Assembly (NCBI GenBank): GCA_963682025.1
Contig: OY821517.1
Span: 302,006,844 to 302,070,843 of the forward strand
Length of the DNA stretch: 64,000 nucleotides
Source: Cordilura impudica
Taxonomy: Eukaryota > Arthropoda > Insecta > Diptera > Scathophagidae
Direction of reading: 5' to 3'
The notes under the pieces were generated by a model. That model ran no database searches. It was not told where the DNA came from and worked only from the letters and a program-made list of their open reading frames with translations. Made by a program: the position numbers and the translations under genes. The first letter of the stretch is position 1, and each line of letters starts with the position of its first letter. Shown here one piece after another: positions 23,039 to 36,231 of the stretch.

Positions 23039-24526
23039 ATACAAAATTAGTTGTCAACAACTGGCTTCGAAATTCGATGATGCCACTTATTCATATTTCT
23101 TATTCACGCGGAATTTATAATTGGAGGATTTTTTCTCGAGAAAAGTATTTTCCGTGAGAAATATATTTATAATTGGCCTGATTTTATAAATTTTTTTAAT
23201 TTTTATACCTTTCACACCACTGTGAAGAACGTATATCTCAGTTTGTTATTCTAATTGTAACGCACCGAAAAATGTATTTCAAACCCAGAAAGTATATACA
23301 TTAGGGTGCCCCTTAATAAAAAAAGTGTTCAAACTGTCGGTCTCACCCCCTAGAAATAGCAAAAAAAACTGGGAAATACAAAGTTTTAGGCCAATCAAAA
23401 AACGTTTAGTCGTGGCGCAAAGCGATTGAAAATTTCAAGTGTGTTTATATGGGGAAAATATGACTTTTTTTCAGATATTACGAAAATTTCGCTCTATAGT
23501 TTAATTCTTCCGACAAGCTGTTACATAATTCGGGATCAGTATTAAATTATCCTTTCAAAAGACTATATAACTTCAACATCGTATGAAACCTCGCCAAGAA
23601 ATAGCAAATGCCCCAGACCACTTTTGTGCCAAAAAAAACTAGGTCATGAAATTTGATGGCATTTTTTTCAACTTTGAGAAATTGATTAAAGCCATCATAC
23701 TTTTTTGGTCTCTATACTTATACGTACTCAGATGTGAAGTATTGTTTTATTACCACGTTGTTAACCTATTGCGCATTGAGACCGAAAATTGGAAATTTTT
23801 TTGATAAAATTTTTAAAACTCCTTTTTTAAGTTTGAAAAAATTTTCTTAAACAAAATTTAAAAAAATTAATATATTACTTTAATGTTTTATTAAATACAT
23901 GTTGCAGATTAACTGTGTGAATTTTTAAGTAAATCCCTCTGCCAGAATTTTTTTGACAAGGATTTTATTTTTGCGGATTTCGAGAAAACTTGGATTTTTG
24001 TGAAATATTCTGTAAATGTACTCTTTCTAAATACTTTGTATCAAAAATTCATCACTTTTCTACTTTTAAATGTTTTATTTTATCTTAATAGCCTAGGGTT
24101 TCCGAAAAAAATATTACGACTCCATTAACCCTTTTGGAATTGGGGTCACATATGACCTCAAGCTAATAAAAGACAATTTATGCAAAAAATTCAAATATTT
24201 GGTAAGTTCTGTCCAATTTTTAGATGCGACGCTTAAAATATAATAACCAAATGTGTAGAAGTTTCGTTCCGAAAATTTGGGATAAAGCCGAGAACGCTAA
24301 CCCATTATTTGCAAAGGCCAGATTTGGATTTTAAGATATTTTTTAATAAAAATTACCGAAAACGAGTTTTTCTATTAAACTCGTAGATACCACTATTTAG
24401 AATTTAAGAAAAATAATTCGGTTAATTTTTATTTATTTAACCCTTCAGTGCTCCTGAGATCAAAATTATACATTGTGATATATCTCTGGTGCAATTATCT
24501 GCTTATTGCTCGCGAATATAAATTAA
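23039..24526. other. intronic AT-rich sequence, possible old repeats
   Basis: No gene was recognised. TTAACCC-type starts occur at 24126 and 24436, and a mirrored pair of motifs, GGGGTCACATATGACCTCA (about 24142) and GAGGTCATATG (about 25311), spans the DINE at 24527. This may be an old TTAA-target element split by that DINE. Confidence 0.35.
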
Positions 24527-25304
24527 AACAAGTAAGAAAATTATAGTCGGTCTAGACCGACTATACGATACCCTATACCATGCGTTTAGAAACCCTATCT
24601 CTTAGGCCCAACTAACTGGACATTGAAAATAAGCAAAAACCAAATTTGAGTGGGATTTTTATTAATTTTTTTGGCTGCAGATATGAAAAAGTTCATATCG
24701 GATGCTATATCTATAAAGGGACTAGGTCCAAAAATGGACCGATCCTGATCATGTTTGGTAAAGTCTCTTGTATTTTGCAAAAATATGTACAAACAAAATT
24801 TGAGAAGAATCAGTGCAATATTTTTGTTTTTTAATAGATTTAAGTGAAGATCGGGAAGCAGCTCTATATGGGGTCAAAGGGATCATTTTTGGACTACTCA
24901 TTAGTGGATGTAATGAACGCATACAAACCCAATTTGAGTAAGATCTATATGACAATTTGAATCTTATGGCAATTTATGTCGATTTCATATGGGTAATTTG
25001 TTTGGGGGCTAGGTCTGAACATGGACCGATTCTCACCAATTTCAATAGCGTTCATCCCATGGCCGATAAAAGCTTATATACCAAATTTCATCAAAATATA
25101 TTCATATTTGCGACCTGCAGTTTGATTACAAGCTTTACATGGACACACAGACGGACGGACGGACGGACATTGTTAAATCAACTCAGAAAGTGATTCTGAT
25201 TCGATCGGTATAATTAAAGATGGGTCTAGGTCAAATATTTTTGGTTGTTACAAACAGCAGCACAAAGTCATTATACCCAAACCACATAGTGGTATAGGGT
25301 ATAA
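24527..25304 (-). mobile_element. DINE-1-like element, full length and young
   Basis: It is almost identical to 39467-40259 over its whole length, apart from the number of GTCC units and a few substitutions. The perfect TATAGTCGGTCT/AGACCGACTATA palindrome is intact at the 3' end. This pair represents recent activity of the family. Confidence 0.85.
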
Positions 25305-25420
25305 CAACTGAGGTCATATGTCTCAAAAATAGGACGTTTTTTGAAATTCACATTGATTTAGTTTTGTAATTTATTCCATTAAGAGCAGTATTAATTTAAT
25401 ATTAACTTTTATATATATTA

Positions 25421-28400
25421 CTAGCTGTTTTTACCCGGTCTTGCCCGGGATGAAAAGGCCTTTGACTTGAAAAATGGTTCACTATGCTTACCAGGCGCTG
25501 AGTACTTAGTCCCCAATTAACAAATTCCCCAATAAAATGAACTTTCTCCCCAAAAATTTGTATGGGCAGAAAATTCATTTTTTATTTCAATTAAAAAGTT
25601 TTTGGTTTTTTAATTTAGAAGTTTTTTATAAGATGTTGCAGCAAAAATGCTTCAAAAATAAGGTGCGAAACCGCTTTAAGTTTTTTTTTTTCAGTTTATT
25701 TATAAACATCAAATATAACGGAATGGGCCGCAAATTAAAGGAATCAAAACTTTTAAAAATTGAATTAATTCATTCAATAAGTGATCATCATCGAGCAGAG
25801 ACGTCAAATTCAAGGTTTCTTTAAGCAATTGCTTATAGTATATGTGTGGCCTATTTTGATCAACAGGTAATTATTGCACATACGTAGATAAAATTTATCA
25901 TACGACACTTCACTAAGCTGTGTTCCGAGAGCGAGTCGCGTCCGCTTCCTCGCGTTTGGCAGCACACCCGTGCTGCCGCGCAGTTGTTGTCAACTTATTT
26001 TAATCGCCAAAATATATTCTTCAGATCATTGCGATATTTTTGGTAGGCTGTGTTCCGCGAGCGCGTCGCGTCCGCATCCGTCGGGTCCGCGCGCCTCGCG
26101 CCGCTTCCTCGCAGCTACTACCCGTGCTGCCGCCTAGTTCTCGTTATCTTATTTTAATTCCTAAAACATGTTTTTTAGAGCATTGCAATATTTTAGCTGA
26201 CCTGTGTTCCGAGAGCGCGTCGCGTGCGCATCCGTCGCATCCGAGTCAGCGGTCGCGCGCCGCGCGTATGGCAGCCACACCCGTGCTGTCGCGCAGTTGC
26301 TGTCAACTTATTTTAATCGCCAAAATATATTTTTCAGATCATTGCGATATTTTAGCTCAGCTGTGTTCCGCGAGCGCGTCGCGTCCGCGCCCCTCGCGCC
26401 GCTTCCTCGCAGCTACTACCCGTGCCTCCGCTTAGTTCTCGTTAACTTATTTTAATTCCTAAAACATATTTTTTAGAGCATTGCGATATTTTAGCTGAGC
26501 TGTGTTCCGAAAGCGCGTCGCGTGCGCATCCGTCGTGTCCGAATTCGCGGTCGATATTTTAGCTGAGCTGTGTTCCGCGAGCGCGTCGCGTCCGCGCGCC
26601 TCGCGCCGCTTCCTCGCAGCTACTACCCGTGCCTCCGCTTAGTTCTCGTTAACTTATTTTAATTCCTAAAACATATTTTTTAGAGCATTGCGATATTTTA
26701 GCTGAGCTGTGTTCCGAAAGCGCGTCGCGTGCGCATCCGTCGTGTCCGAATTCGCGGTCGATATTTTAGCTGAGCTGTGTTCCGCGAGCGCGTCGCGTCC
26801 GCGCGCCTCGCGCCGCTTCCTCGCAGCTACTACCCGTGCCTCCGCTTAGTTCTCGTTAACTTATTTTAATTCCTAAAACATATTTTTTAGAGCATTGCGA
26901 TATTTTAGCTGAGCTGTGTTCCGAGAGCGCGTCGCATCCGAGTCCGCGGTCGCACGCCACGCGCCGCTTCCGCGCGTTTGGCAACCACACCTGTGCTGCC
27001 GCGCAGCTGTTGCCAACTTATCTTTAAAAGAATACTCATTTTAAATGCATTTATTGTTGGACATATATTGAGAGCAGTATGCAAATGTTCACTAAAATAA
27101 ATATTTAACAAAATTCATTAAATAAAAATATGTAAAAATTTAAGAACGAATTTGGGGAGTAAGTTCATTTTTTATTTCAATTAAAAAAAAATGGGGAATT
27201 TCTTCATTTCTTTTGGGTACCTTTTTTTAAGTTTGGGGAATTTGTTCACCGTGTAGTTATTTTCGTGTAACCCAAATTTCAGAGAAATCCATTGAAAAGT
27301 ACAAATTTGTATAGGGAAGAAATATACCACACAACAAAATATGAATTTTATAAGAAAATTGGGCGTAAATTAGGAGTGGTCGGTAAAAATCATACAGCGA
27401 CCTTCCCTGGAATATGTACTAAATTTCGAAGAAAGCCATTGAAAAATAAAAGTTTTTATAGCAATCAAATAAAGAAACAAATAAAAGGAAAAAATAAGTT
27501 TTATATACATAGAAGTTGGCGTAAAGTAGGCGTGGCCTGTAAGAAGCATATGGTGACCTTCTCTGTAGTATAGAGATCGTGTGACCAAATTTTAGACATC
27601 CCTTGAAAAATAAAAATTTCTATAGTGAACAAATATTCCAAAAAACAGAAAATTAATTTTGTATAAAAAGCGGGCGTAGAAGTAGGCGTGACCGGCAAGA
27701 ATCATATGGCGACCTCTCTGGAGTACAGAGATCGTGTGTAGCAAATTTCAATCCGTTAAAAAAATTATGTAGCGAACAAATGTACCTAAAACCAGAATAT
27801 GAATTGTATACAAAAAGTGGGCATAATAGTAGGCGTGACCGGTACGAAGAATATGTCGACTTTCCCTGGAGGAGAGAGATCGTGTGTACCAAATTTCAGA
27901 GAAATCGGTTGAAAAATAAAAATTTGTATAGCGAACAAATATACCAAAAAACAAAATGAATTGTATACAAAAAGTGGGCGTTAAAGTAGGCGTGGCCGGT
28001 ACGAAGCATATGGCGACCTTAGGTGGAGTACAGAGGTCGTGTGTACCAAATTTCAGAGAATTCCGTTGAAAAACAAAAATTTGTATAGCAAACAAATATA
28101 CCAAAAAACAGAAAACAAATTGTATACAAAAAGTGGGCGTAAAAGTAGGTGTGGCCGCAAGAATCACCCGGTGACCTGGCCTGAGGTACAAAGATCGTGT
28201 GTACCAAATTTCAGAGAAATGCGTTGAAAAATAAAAATTTGTATACCGAACAAATATACCAAAAAGAAGAAAATGAATTGTATATAAAAAGTGGGCGTAA
28301 AAGTAGGCGTGGTCGATAAAAAGTATATGGCGACCTTAGCTGGAGTACAGGGATCGTGTGTACCGAATTTCAGAGAAATCTGTTAACAAATAAAAATTTG

Positions 28401-28629
28401 TATAGTGAACAAATATGAATAAAACAGAAAATGAATTTTACATAAAAAGTGGGCGTAAAAGTAGGCGTGGCCGGTAAAAAGTATATGGCGACCTTTCCTG
28501 GGGTATAGAGATCGTGTGTACAAAATTTCAGGAAAATCCGTTGAAAAACAAAAATTTGTATAGCGGTCAAACAAACAAACAAACAAACAAACAAACAAAC
28601 AAACAGAAAATGAATTTTATATATATAGA
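25421..28629 (-). mobile_element. non-autonomous Helitron, 3.2 kb (copy B2, inverted partner of B1)
   Basis: On the minus strand it starts TCTATATATATAAAA after an A (complement of 28630). It ends with the CCCGG/CCGGG hairpin and CTAG (25421-25424), followed by T (complement of 25420). It matches B1 from end to end. Differences I found are nine versus seven TTTG units, one 7-bp indel in the GC-rich array, and a handful of substitutions. It lies upstream of the 181-bp cyclase exon, so both Helitrons are presumably in the primary transcript in opposite orientation. It has no coding capacity. Confidence 0.9.
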
Positions 28630-28951
28630 TTTCATTCAATTAAGAATGACTTCTCTTTTTGAAATAAGTTAGGCATCACCAAAGAAAATTCGAAGGTCAA
28701 ATAAATTGGATTTGACTGGCATCACTTCTGTTTCGAACATAAACTAAGTTGTGGCAATCATATGCAAAAAATATAAAAATATGTGATTTGAGTGAAATAT
28801 TATTTTAAATTCATTTATTCGTAATAATTAGTACATAAAGAATCTGTTATAATTGAAAAAATTATAAAGGAAAATAGATTATGCAAATAAAAAGTTTTTA
28901 TTATCGTTATAGAACAACATCATCTCCAAAAGTGTGTTTTATTAATATTGA
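28630..28951. other. 322-bp spacer between Helitron copies
   Basis: AT-rich, with no gene or recognised repeat. Confidence 0.5.
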
Positions 28952-31900
28952 CTAGCTGTTTTTACCCGGTCTTGCCCGGGATAAAAAGACCTTTGACTTG
29001 AAAAATGGTTCACTATGCTTACCAAGCGCTGTGTACTTAGCCCCAATTAACAAATTCCCCAATAAAATGAACTTTCTCCCCAAAAATTTGTATGGGCAGT
29101 AAATTCATTTTTTATTTCAATTAAAAATTTTTTGATTTTTTAATTTAGAAGTTTTTTATAAGATGCTGCAGCAAAAATGCTTCAAAAATAAGCTGCGAAA
29201 CCGCTTTAAGTTTTTTTTTCAGTTTATTTATAAACATAAAATATAACGGAAAGGTTCCCAAATTAAAGGAATCAAAACTTTTAAAAATTGAATTACTTCA
29301 TTCAATAAGTGATCATCATTGAGCAGAGACGTCAAATTCAAGTTTCAGAAATGAAAAACTAATGCGACGTTTAATATTGTGTCGCAAGGTTTCCTATTTT
29401 GATCAACAGGTAATTATTTCACATACGTAGATAAAATTTATCATACGACATTTCGCTAAGCTGTGTTCCGCGAGCGAGTCGCGTCCGCGCGCATCGCGCC
29501 GCTTCCTCGCAGCTACTACCCGTGCTGCCGATTAGTTTTCGTTAACTTATTTTAATTCCTAAAACATATTTTTTAGAGCATTGCGATATTTTAGCTGAGC
29601 TGTGTTCCGAGAGTGCGTCGTGTCCGCATCCGTCGCGGCCGAGTCCGCGGTCGCGCGCCGCGGGCCGCTTCCGCGCGTTTGGCAGCCACACCTGTGCTGC
29701 CGCGCAGTTGTTGTCAACTTATTTTAATCGCCAAATATATTTCTCAGATCATTGCGATATTTTTGCTGAGCTGTGTTCCGCGAGCGCGTCGCGTCCGTGC
29801 GCCTCGCGCCGCTTCCTCGCAGCTACTACCCATGCTGCCGCTTAGTTTTCGTTAACTTATTTTAATTCCTAAAACATATTTTATAGAGCATTGCGATATT
29901 TTATCTGAGCTGTGTTCCGAGAGCGCGTCGCGTCCTCATCCGTCGCGTCCGAGCCCGCGGTCGCGCGCCGCTTCCGCGCGTTTGGCAGTCACACCCGTGC
30001 TGCCGCGCAGTTGTTGTCAACTTATTTTAATCGCCAAAATATATTTTTCAGATCATTGCGATATTTTAGCTGAGCTGTGTTCCTCCGCTTAATTCTCGCT
30101 AACTTATTTTAATTCGTAAAACATATTTTTTAGAGCATTGCGATATTTTAGCTGAGCTGTGTTCTGAGAGCACGTCGCGTCCGCATCCATCGCGTTCGAG
30201 TCCGCGGTCGCGCACCGCGCGCCGCTTCCGCGCATTTGGCAACCACACATGTGCTGCCGCGCAGCTGTTGCCAACTTATTTTAATTGTCAAAATATATCT
30301 TTCAGATCATTCCGATATTCTAGCTAAGCTGTATTCCCCGTGCGCGTGGCTTCCGCGCAACGAAATAATGCTATTGAAAAGAATTCTCATTTTAAATGCA
30401 TTTATTGTAGGGCATATATTGAGAGCAGTATGCATATGTTTACTAAAATAAATATTTAACAAAATTCATTAAATAAAAATATGTAAAAATTTAAGAATGA
30501 ATTTGGGGAGTAAGTTCATTTTTTAATACGATTAAAAAAAAATCGGGAATTTGTTCATTTCTTTTGGTACCTTTTTTTAAGTTTGGGGAATTTGTTCACC
30601 GTGTAGTTATTTCCGTGTAAACCAAATTTCAGAGAAATCCGTTGAAAAGTACAAATTTGTATAGGGAAGAAATATACCACACAACAAAATATGAATCTTA
30701 TATGAAAATTGGGCGTAAAAGTAGGCGTGGTCGGTAAAAATCATATGGCGACCTTCCCTGGAATATGTACTAAATTTCGGAGAAAGCCATTGAAAAATAA
30801 AAGTTTGTATAGCAATCAAATAAAGAAACAAATAAAAGTAAAAAAAAAAGTTTTATATGCATAGAAGTTGGCGCAAAGTGGCCTGTAAGAAGCATATGGT
30901 ATCCTTCCCTGTAGTACAGAGATCGTGTGGCCAAATTTTAGACATCCCTTGAAAAATAAAAATTTCTATAGTGAACAAATATACCAAAAAGCAGAAAATT
31001 AATTTTGTATAAAAAGTGGGCGTAGAAGTAGGCGTGGCCGCCAAGAATCATATGGCGACCTCTCTGGAGTACAGAGATCGTGTGTAGCAAATTTCAGTTT
31101 TGAAACAAATGTACCAAAAACAGAATACGAATTGCACACAAAAAGTGGGCGTAACAGTAGGCGTGACCGGTACGAAGAATATGTCGACCTTCCCTGGAGC
31201 AGAGAGATCGTGTATACCAAATTTCAGAGAATTCCGTTGAAAAATAAAAATTTGTATAGCGAACAAATATACCAAAACACAAAATGAATTGTATACAAAA
31301 AGTGGGCGTTAAAGTAGGCGTGGCCGGTACGAAGCATATGGCTACCTTTCCTGGAGTACAGAGATCGTGTGTACCAAATTTCAGAGAATTCCGTTGAAAA
31401 ATAAAAATTTGTATAGCAAACAAATATACCAAAAAACAGAAAACGAATTGTATACAAAAAGTGGGCGTAAAAGTAGGTGTGGCCGCAAGAATCACATGGT
31501 GACCTGGCCTGGGGTACAAAGATCGTGTGTACCAAATTTTAGAGAAATGCGTTGAAAAATAAAAATTTGTATAGCGAACAAATATACCAAAAAACAGAAA
31601 ATGAATTGTATACAAAAAGTGGGCGTAAAAGTAGGCGTGGTAGATAAAAAGTATATGGTGACCTTAGCTGGAGTACAGGGATCGTGTGTACCGAATTTCA
31701 GAGAAATCTGTTAACAAATAAAAATTTGTATAGTGAACAAATATGAATAAAATAGAAAATGAATTTTACATAAAAAGTGGGCGTAAAAGTAGGCGTGGCC
31801 GGTAAAAAGTATATGGCGACCTTTCCTGGGGTATAGAGATCGTGTGTACAAAATTTCAGGAAAATCCGTTGAAAAATAAAAATTTGTATAGCGGTCAAAC

Positions 31901-31953
31901 AAACAAACAAACAAACAAACAAACAAACAGAAAATGAATTTTATATATATAGA
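28952..31953 (-). mobile_element. non-autonomous Helitron, 3.0 kb (copy B3)
   Basis: It has the same family and orientation as B2, with the CTAG end and hairpin at 28952 and the TCTATATATATAAAA end at 31953. It is more diverged from B1 and B2 than they are from each other. The GC-rich array has a different number and order of blocks, and there are several small deletions (for example near 29340 and 31095). The base next to the 5' TC is G rather than the usual A. Confidence 0.85.
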
Positions 31954-33133
31954 CTACTGATTACGAGTTTTTTTTTTTTAAATCAGCGCAAAATGTAAAC
32001 GTTTTTTAAAATCGTTATTTTTCATAAAATTAATGTCTAATTTTTAAAATAATGACAAGGTTCAATAAAAAACATGTTAGAGTTTAAATATCAATTAGTT
32101 TTTTTTTATCTCTTAAGACCTGCTTAGTAGAAACAAGTAAGAGTGTTAAATTCGGCTATGCCGAATCTTTGATACCCTCCACCTGGGTTTTACGTTTACA
32201 TTAATATCTGGAAATATTTGAATATGTAAACACTTTGATAAACCTATTACTGAATTATTACAACAAATGCTCTGAATTTTCAGCATTTTATAGAGGTGTC
32301 TACATATTTTAGGTCATAAATTGGCACAATGACTCCCGATTTATCCCATTTTAAATACTAACCTGATCCAGATAATTACAAACAATATTAAGTTTAACCA
32401 GGTAAATGGTTTATTTTGTAATTTTCTTTTTAATTTAAATTTTTTAATATAAAGGTGCATTTTATTTTTTACAATCCTTTTCAATTTTCCAAACCTATTA
32501 GTATAGGGCACATTTGTGAGTCCGCATAGATCAACTTTCAACTCTTACTTCTTTTTATTGTATTAAATCTATCTTTGTGTCTTTAAATTAATTAAGATAA
32601 TTAAGATGAAAATATTTAACAAACTGTTTTTTTAGTTAATATCTGAACATTTTACTGATACAAGGCAAAACTAAAACTGCCAAAAAATTCAGTCAAAACT
32701 ATTTTGAATGTATTTGTTAAATATCGCATAATTTTTTTCAATTTTAAACTTTAAAGTCTTTTTAAGTCTGGTAATAATTCTATAATATGAAGGAAGTAAA
32801 TATGTGGATTCTTTAATAACAATGACAAGTATAAAACACTGTTTTGTGCATAACATTAAAATATTATAAATTTGAACATAATTAATTTTAGAAACATAAT
32901 TAATTTTAGAAAAATGTTCGATTCGTTTTTCGATGATGCTGAAAACACATTAAAGAAATACAGAACATAAAGATTTTGCTTCAGTTAGTTGGATGGCTGG
33001 AGCAGGTCAAAGGTGACGACTATAAATGCAAATGCAAGGCTTTTGAAAATATATTAAAATGCGATAAATCAGATCTAAGTATATGTACATGTCATGCTTA
33101 TAACCACTGTTATAAAAAATCTTTTAAAACCAA
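31954..33133. other. AT-rich spacer with one end of a second DINE-type family
   Basis: Around 32133-32200 the sequence AACAAGTAAGAGTGTTAAAT is followed by the palindrome TTCGGCTATGCCGAA and ATACCCTCCACC. This mirrors the arrangement of DINE ends but is a different family. The rest shows no gene. Confidence 0.5.
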
Positions 33134-34351
33134 CAGTATTGCCATAATTTGAAATTGTAAAGATGCTAAATTGCAAAAAAAGATGCTTAAACGTACTGGA
33201 TGCTAAATTTTTTTTTTTTCAAATTTCATTACCTTTATACTGAAAAATTATATACTTATTAATAAATTCTTTGGTTTTTAAATCGAAAAATTAATATAAA
33301 ACATATGTTTCGATTTATATTTTTTAAATTTTAATTAAAATTATTTTGAATTTCATCTGAAATTTTTATTAACATCAAATTGAGTTTATTTTAAACTTAA
33401 ATTAAATAATTTTAATTTTAGAGGGATTTTTTTTTTATTTAAAATATAACAGAAATTACATTATCAAAAGATACGATTATATTAGAATAATTGGTTTATG
33501 GAATCTAACACTTCTGTGATGTCTTCATGTTCAAGTTCTTCTTGGCTCTGATATATTTCTGACGATCGACTCTTATCAACGACATCGCTCGGTATATTGT
33601 AAGTGTGACAGCACCGATTGTTCAATTTCAATCCTTCTTTTATACGTATTACAGAACATAACAACTCGGATTTTATTCTGTTCGAAATTTGCTTTTAACT
33701 AAAGCTATTAAACTAAACAAACGTTCAACTTCGGCTTTTGAGAAAGACAAAACTAATATAGACAATACAAATATTGATAACTCCTAAAATGGATTTTCGC
33801 CAATAGAATTTTTCAATCCATAAAGAGGTTGTATTCAGTGTTGTATCCCAGTTTTGTTCTGTGATATAACTCCATTGGATTTGAATTTTTTCTGTTTCAG
33901 ATGATATAAATTTAAACTCTTCTAATATATTGGTTATCTGTTCTTTTACCCGTTTTAATGTGTTTTGTATTGAAAATTTTGGCATTTTTTTAATACAATA
34001 ATATTTTTTGGCAATCGACTTTCAAATTCATTAAAAACTGTTGTTGGTGTTTACATTCTTCTATTTCAAAATGTTTTGTTATATTTGTTGAAAGAAACGA
34101 GCAGAGTGGTAAAAGGAGTAGTACACAAAATAACTGTACTACACTTTGAGAAATAAAAACATATCAATACCATTAAAATTATATATTCAAAAATTATGAA
34201 AAAAAAATATAAAAAAAAAGATGTTAAAAGCAACTTTTTATTAATAAAAGATTCTAAGTTAGCATCTAGCATCTTTTGAGAAATTTTGGATGCTAAACGC
34301 CAAAAAAAAGTTGCTAAATCTAACAACTAAAAAGCTAAAACGGCAACACTG
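33134..34351 (-). mobile_element. hAT element, internally deleted, 1.2 kb
   Basis: The terminal inverted repeats are CAGTATTGCC and, from the right end, CAGTGTTGCC. A perfect 8-bp target duplication AAAACCAA flanks them (33126-33133 and 34352-34359). This is the hAT signature. The minus strand codes decayed pieces of a hAT transposase: WDTTLNTTSLWIEKF near 33830, then the C-terminal dimerisation motif EVERLFSLIALVKSKFRTE near 33680-33740, and RIKEGLKLNNRCCHTY near 33600. Most of the catalytic domain is gone. The perfect duplication suggests an insertion younger than the decay of its coding part. Confidence 0.88.
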
Positions 34352-34411
34352 AAAACCAAGAACAAATATTCTGTTTGAGTTGTAACATCTCATTTGCAAG
34401 CCATTTTAATT

Positions 34412-34911
34412 AAGCTGCGTTCACACTATGTGTTTTGCTTGTGTTTTTCTTATTGTTTTAGCACGTGCAATTTGTACACATAGTGTGAACCCTTTCAAAA
34501 ACTGTTTATGTACAACACATTTGGCAAAACATATGTAAATTTTTCAATTAGAGCAGGTTCTATTTTGGCATGACAACCATATTAAAATACAATACTGCTT
34601 GTGGCGAAAGAAAAACAGAGTAAATTATAAAGATAAATATTGAAAGAAAAATAAATTGTTTAATATTAATTAACAATTAAAAAATATAAAAAATATATTA
34701 CTTTATTTTTAACAATAACTTTTTGTAAATTCACAAATTAAATCAGCTGTTGTTTACATTTAGAGGTTATGTCATACGGAAATACATATGTACGTTTGAT
34801 CGCAAAATGATGAATTGTATATAAAACGCCAATTTTGACACATACGCCGAATTACGTATGGATCGTAAAACTGAATTTACATATGGAAAATACACATAGT
34901 GTAAACACACC
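34412..34911. mobile_element. 500-bp MITE with matching ends
   Basis: The left end GTTCACACTATGTGT pairs with the right end ACACATAGTGTAAAC as inverted repeats. TTTAATT flanks both sides (34405-34411 and 34912-34918). A further inverted copy of the end motif lies inside at about 34478. It has no coding capacity, and I did not settle the superfamily. Confidence 0.65.
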
Positions 34912-34918
34912 TTTAATT

Positions 34919-35960
34919 GTGTAAATTTTAAATGCACATCTAACCATATCAAAAAGATGAATTAAACAGAATTGCAAAAATATTTTTTTTATAATATCTG
35001 TATGTTTTTTATATTATTCTTATGTAATTCTCATGATATTTTTATCTTATTTTTTATATTTACATAATTGAAATTGAAAATGTACAAATTAAAAATAAAT
35101 TTAAAAAAAAGTAGTGTAGGGAAAAAAGGGAATTTTTTTCATAAGCGTAGAGATTTCTGAAAAAATCTCCTGGCATCACTAGTACCTGTTAAAAAAAAAT
35201 GTAAAAATTCACAAGACAACGCGACATAGACTTGCTTTGTTCAAAAGCTTCCATAAGACTGAATGAAATTGTTGCTTACTTTACTCTTTGGTGAGTATTT
35301 TCATTTTTGTTCGGCTGTATACATATAAGAAGCCAATTTGAGTTCGGTTTACTCGTGCTGCTATGCATATGTTTGTGTGTTAACAAAAATATACGATATC
35401 CCAGTCATCATTTCGAAGATTGTTTTAACAAAAATTACCTTACTGTGTCTTCTTCGAGCACTTTTGATGATTAAAAACTGCTTAATCACATGCGCTATTA
35501 GAAAAAGACTAGATAATGATTTTTGCTTTCTCTTAGAAAGTGATTTATAGAAAAATTACATTAAATAAGACTCAAAAATGAGTCGAAACTGATTAGAAAA
35601 GCGGATAAAAAGCACTCTCAAGAAGATTCGCGGGTAAGGTAATATTTAATCCCAACAAAAGAATATTTTGTGATCAGCAAAAGGGCGCATTTATAACTGT
35701 TTTAATAGCACATATGAGTCAAAAAGACTCTACATGATCATTTATTGCATAAAATGTTTACTGGGATTTTATTCACTATCTGTAGAAACAGGTTTTTTAA
35801 GTAAAACAAATCTGCATACAATTTCAATTCTATTTCGTTCACAATGATACGATCACTTTGTTTACTAGCTACTAGTAAAATAAGAAAATAGTATTATAAT
35901 ACAGCGTACTGATGAATTGCACTTCTCAATTAGTTTATTTTTAATGTGCCATAAGAAGTT
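34919..35960. other. AT-rich stretch, no gene seen
   Basis: No domain, exon or family repeat was recognised. Confidence 0.4.
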
Positions 35961-35963
35961 CGG

Positions 35964-36231
35964 TTTGTGCTAAGAAAAGCATGAATATATGTTTCCCAGG
36001 GCGAAGCTTCATCATTGCACTATGATTGAGTTGAGCTCCGCGACTATTCATAATGTGAATAGCTCGTGTCAAAAATTTTTGGTAGTTGGGAATGGTGTTT
36101 GTGTTAAGAGAAGCATAAACGCATGTTTCCCAGGGCAAGGCTCGATCATTGCACATTGATTGAGCTGAGCTCCGCGGTTATTCTTAATGTGGATAACTGT
36201 TGAAACAAAATTTTGGGAATGGCGTTTGCCT
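35964..36231. repeat. two-copy tandem duplication, period about 134 bp
   Basis: TTTGTGCTAAGAAAAGCATG at 35964 recurs as TTTGTGTTAAGAGAAGCATA at 36098. Both are followed by TGTTTCCCAGGGC and GAGCTCCGCG blocks. The copies differ at many positions, so the duplication is old. The minus-strand open frame across it simply follows the repeat. Confidence 0.65.
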
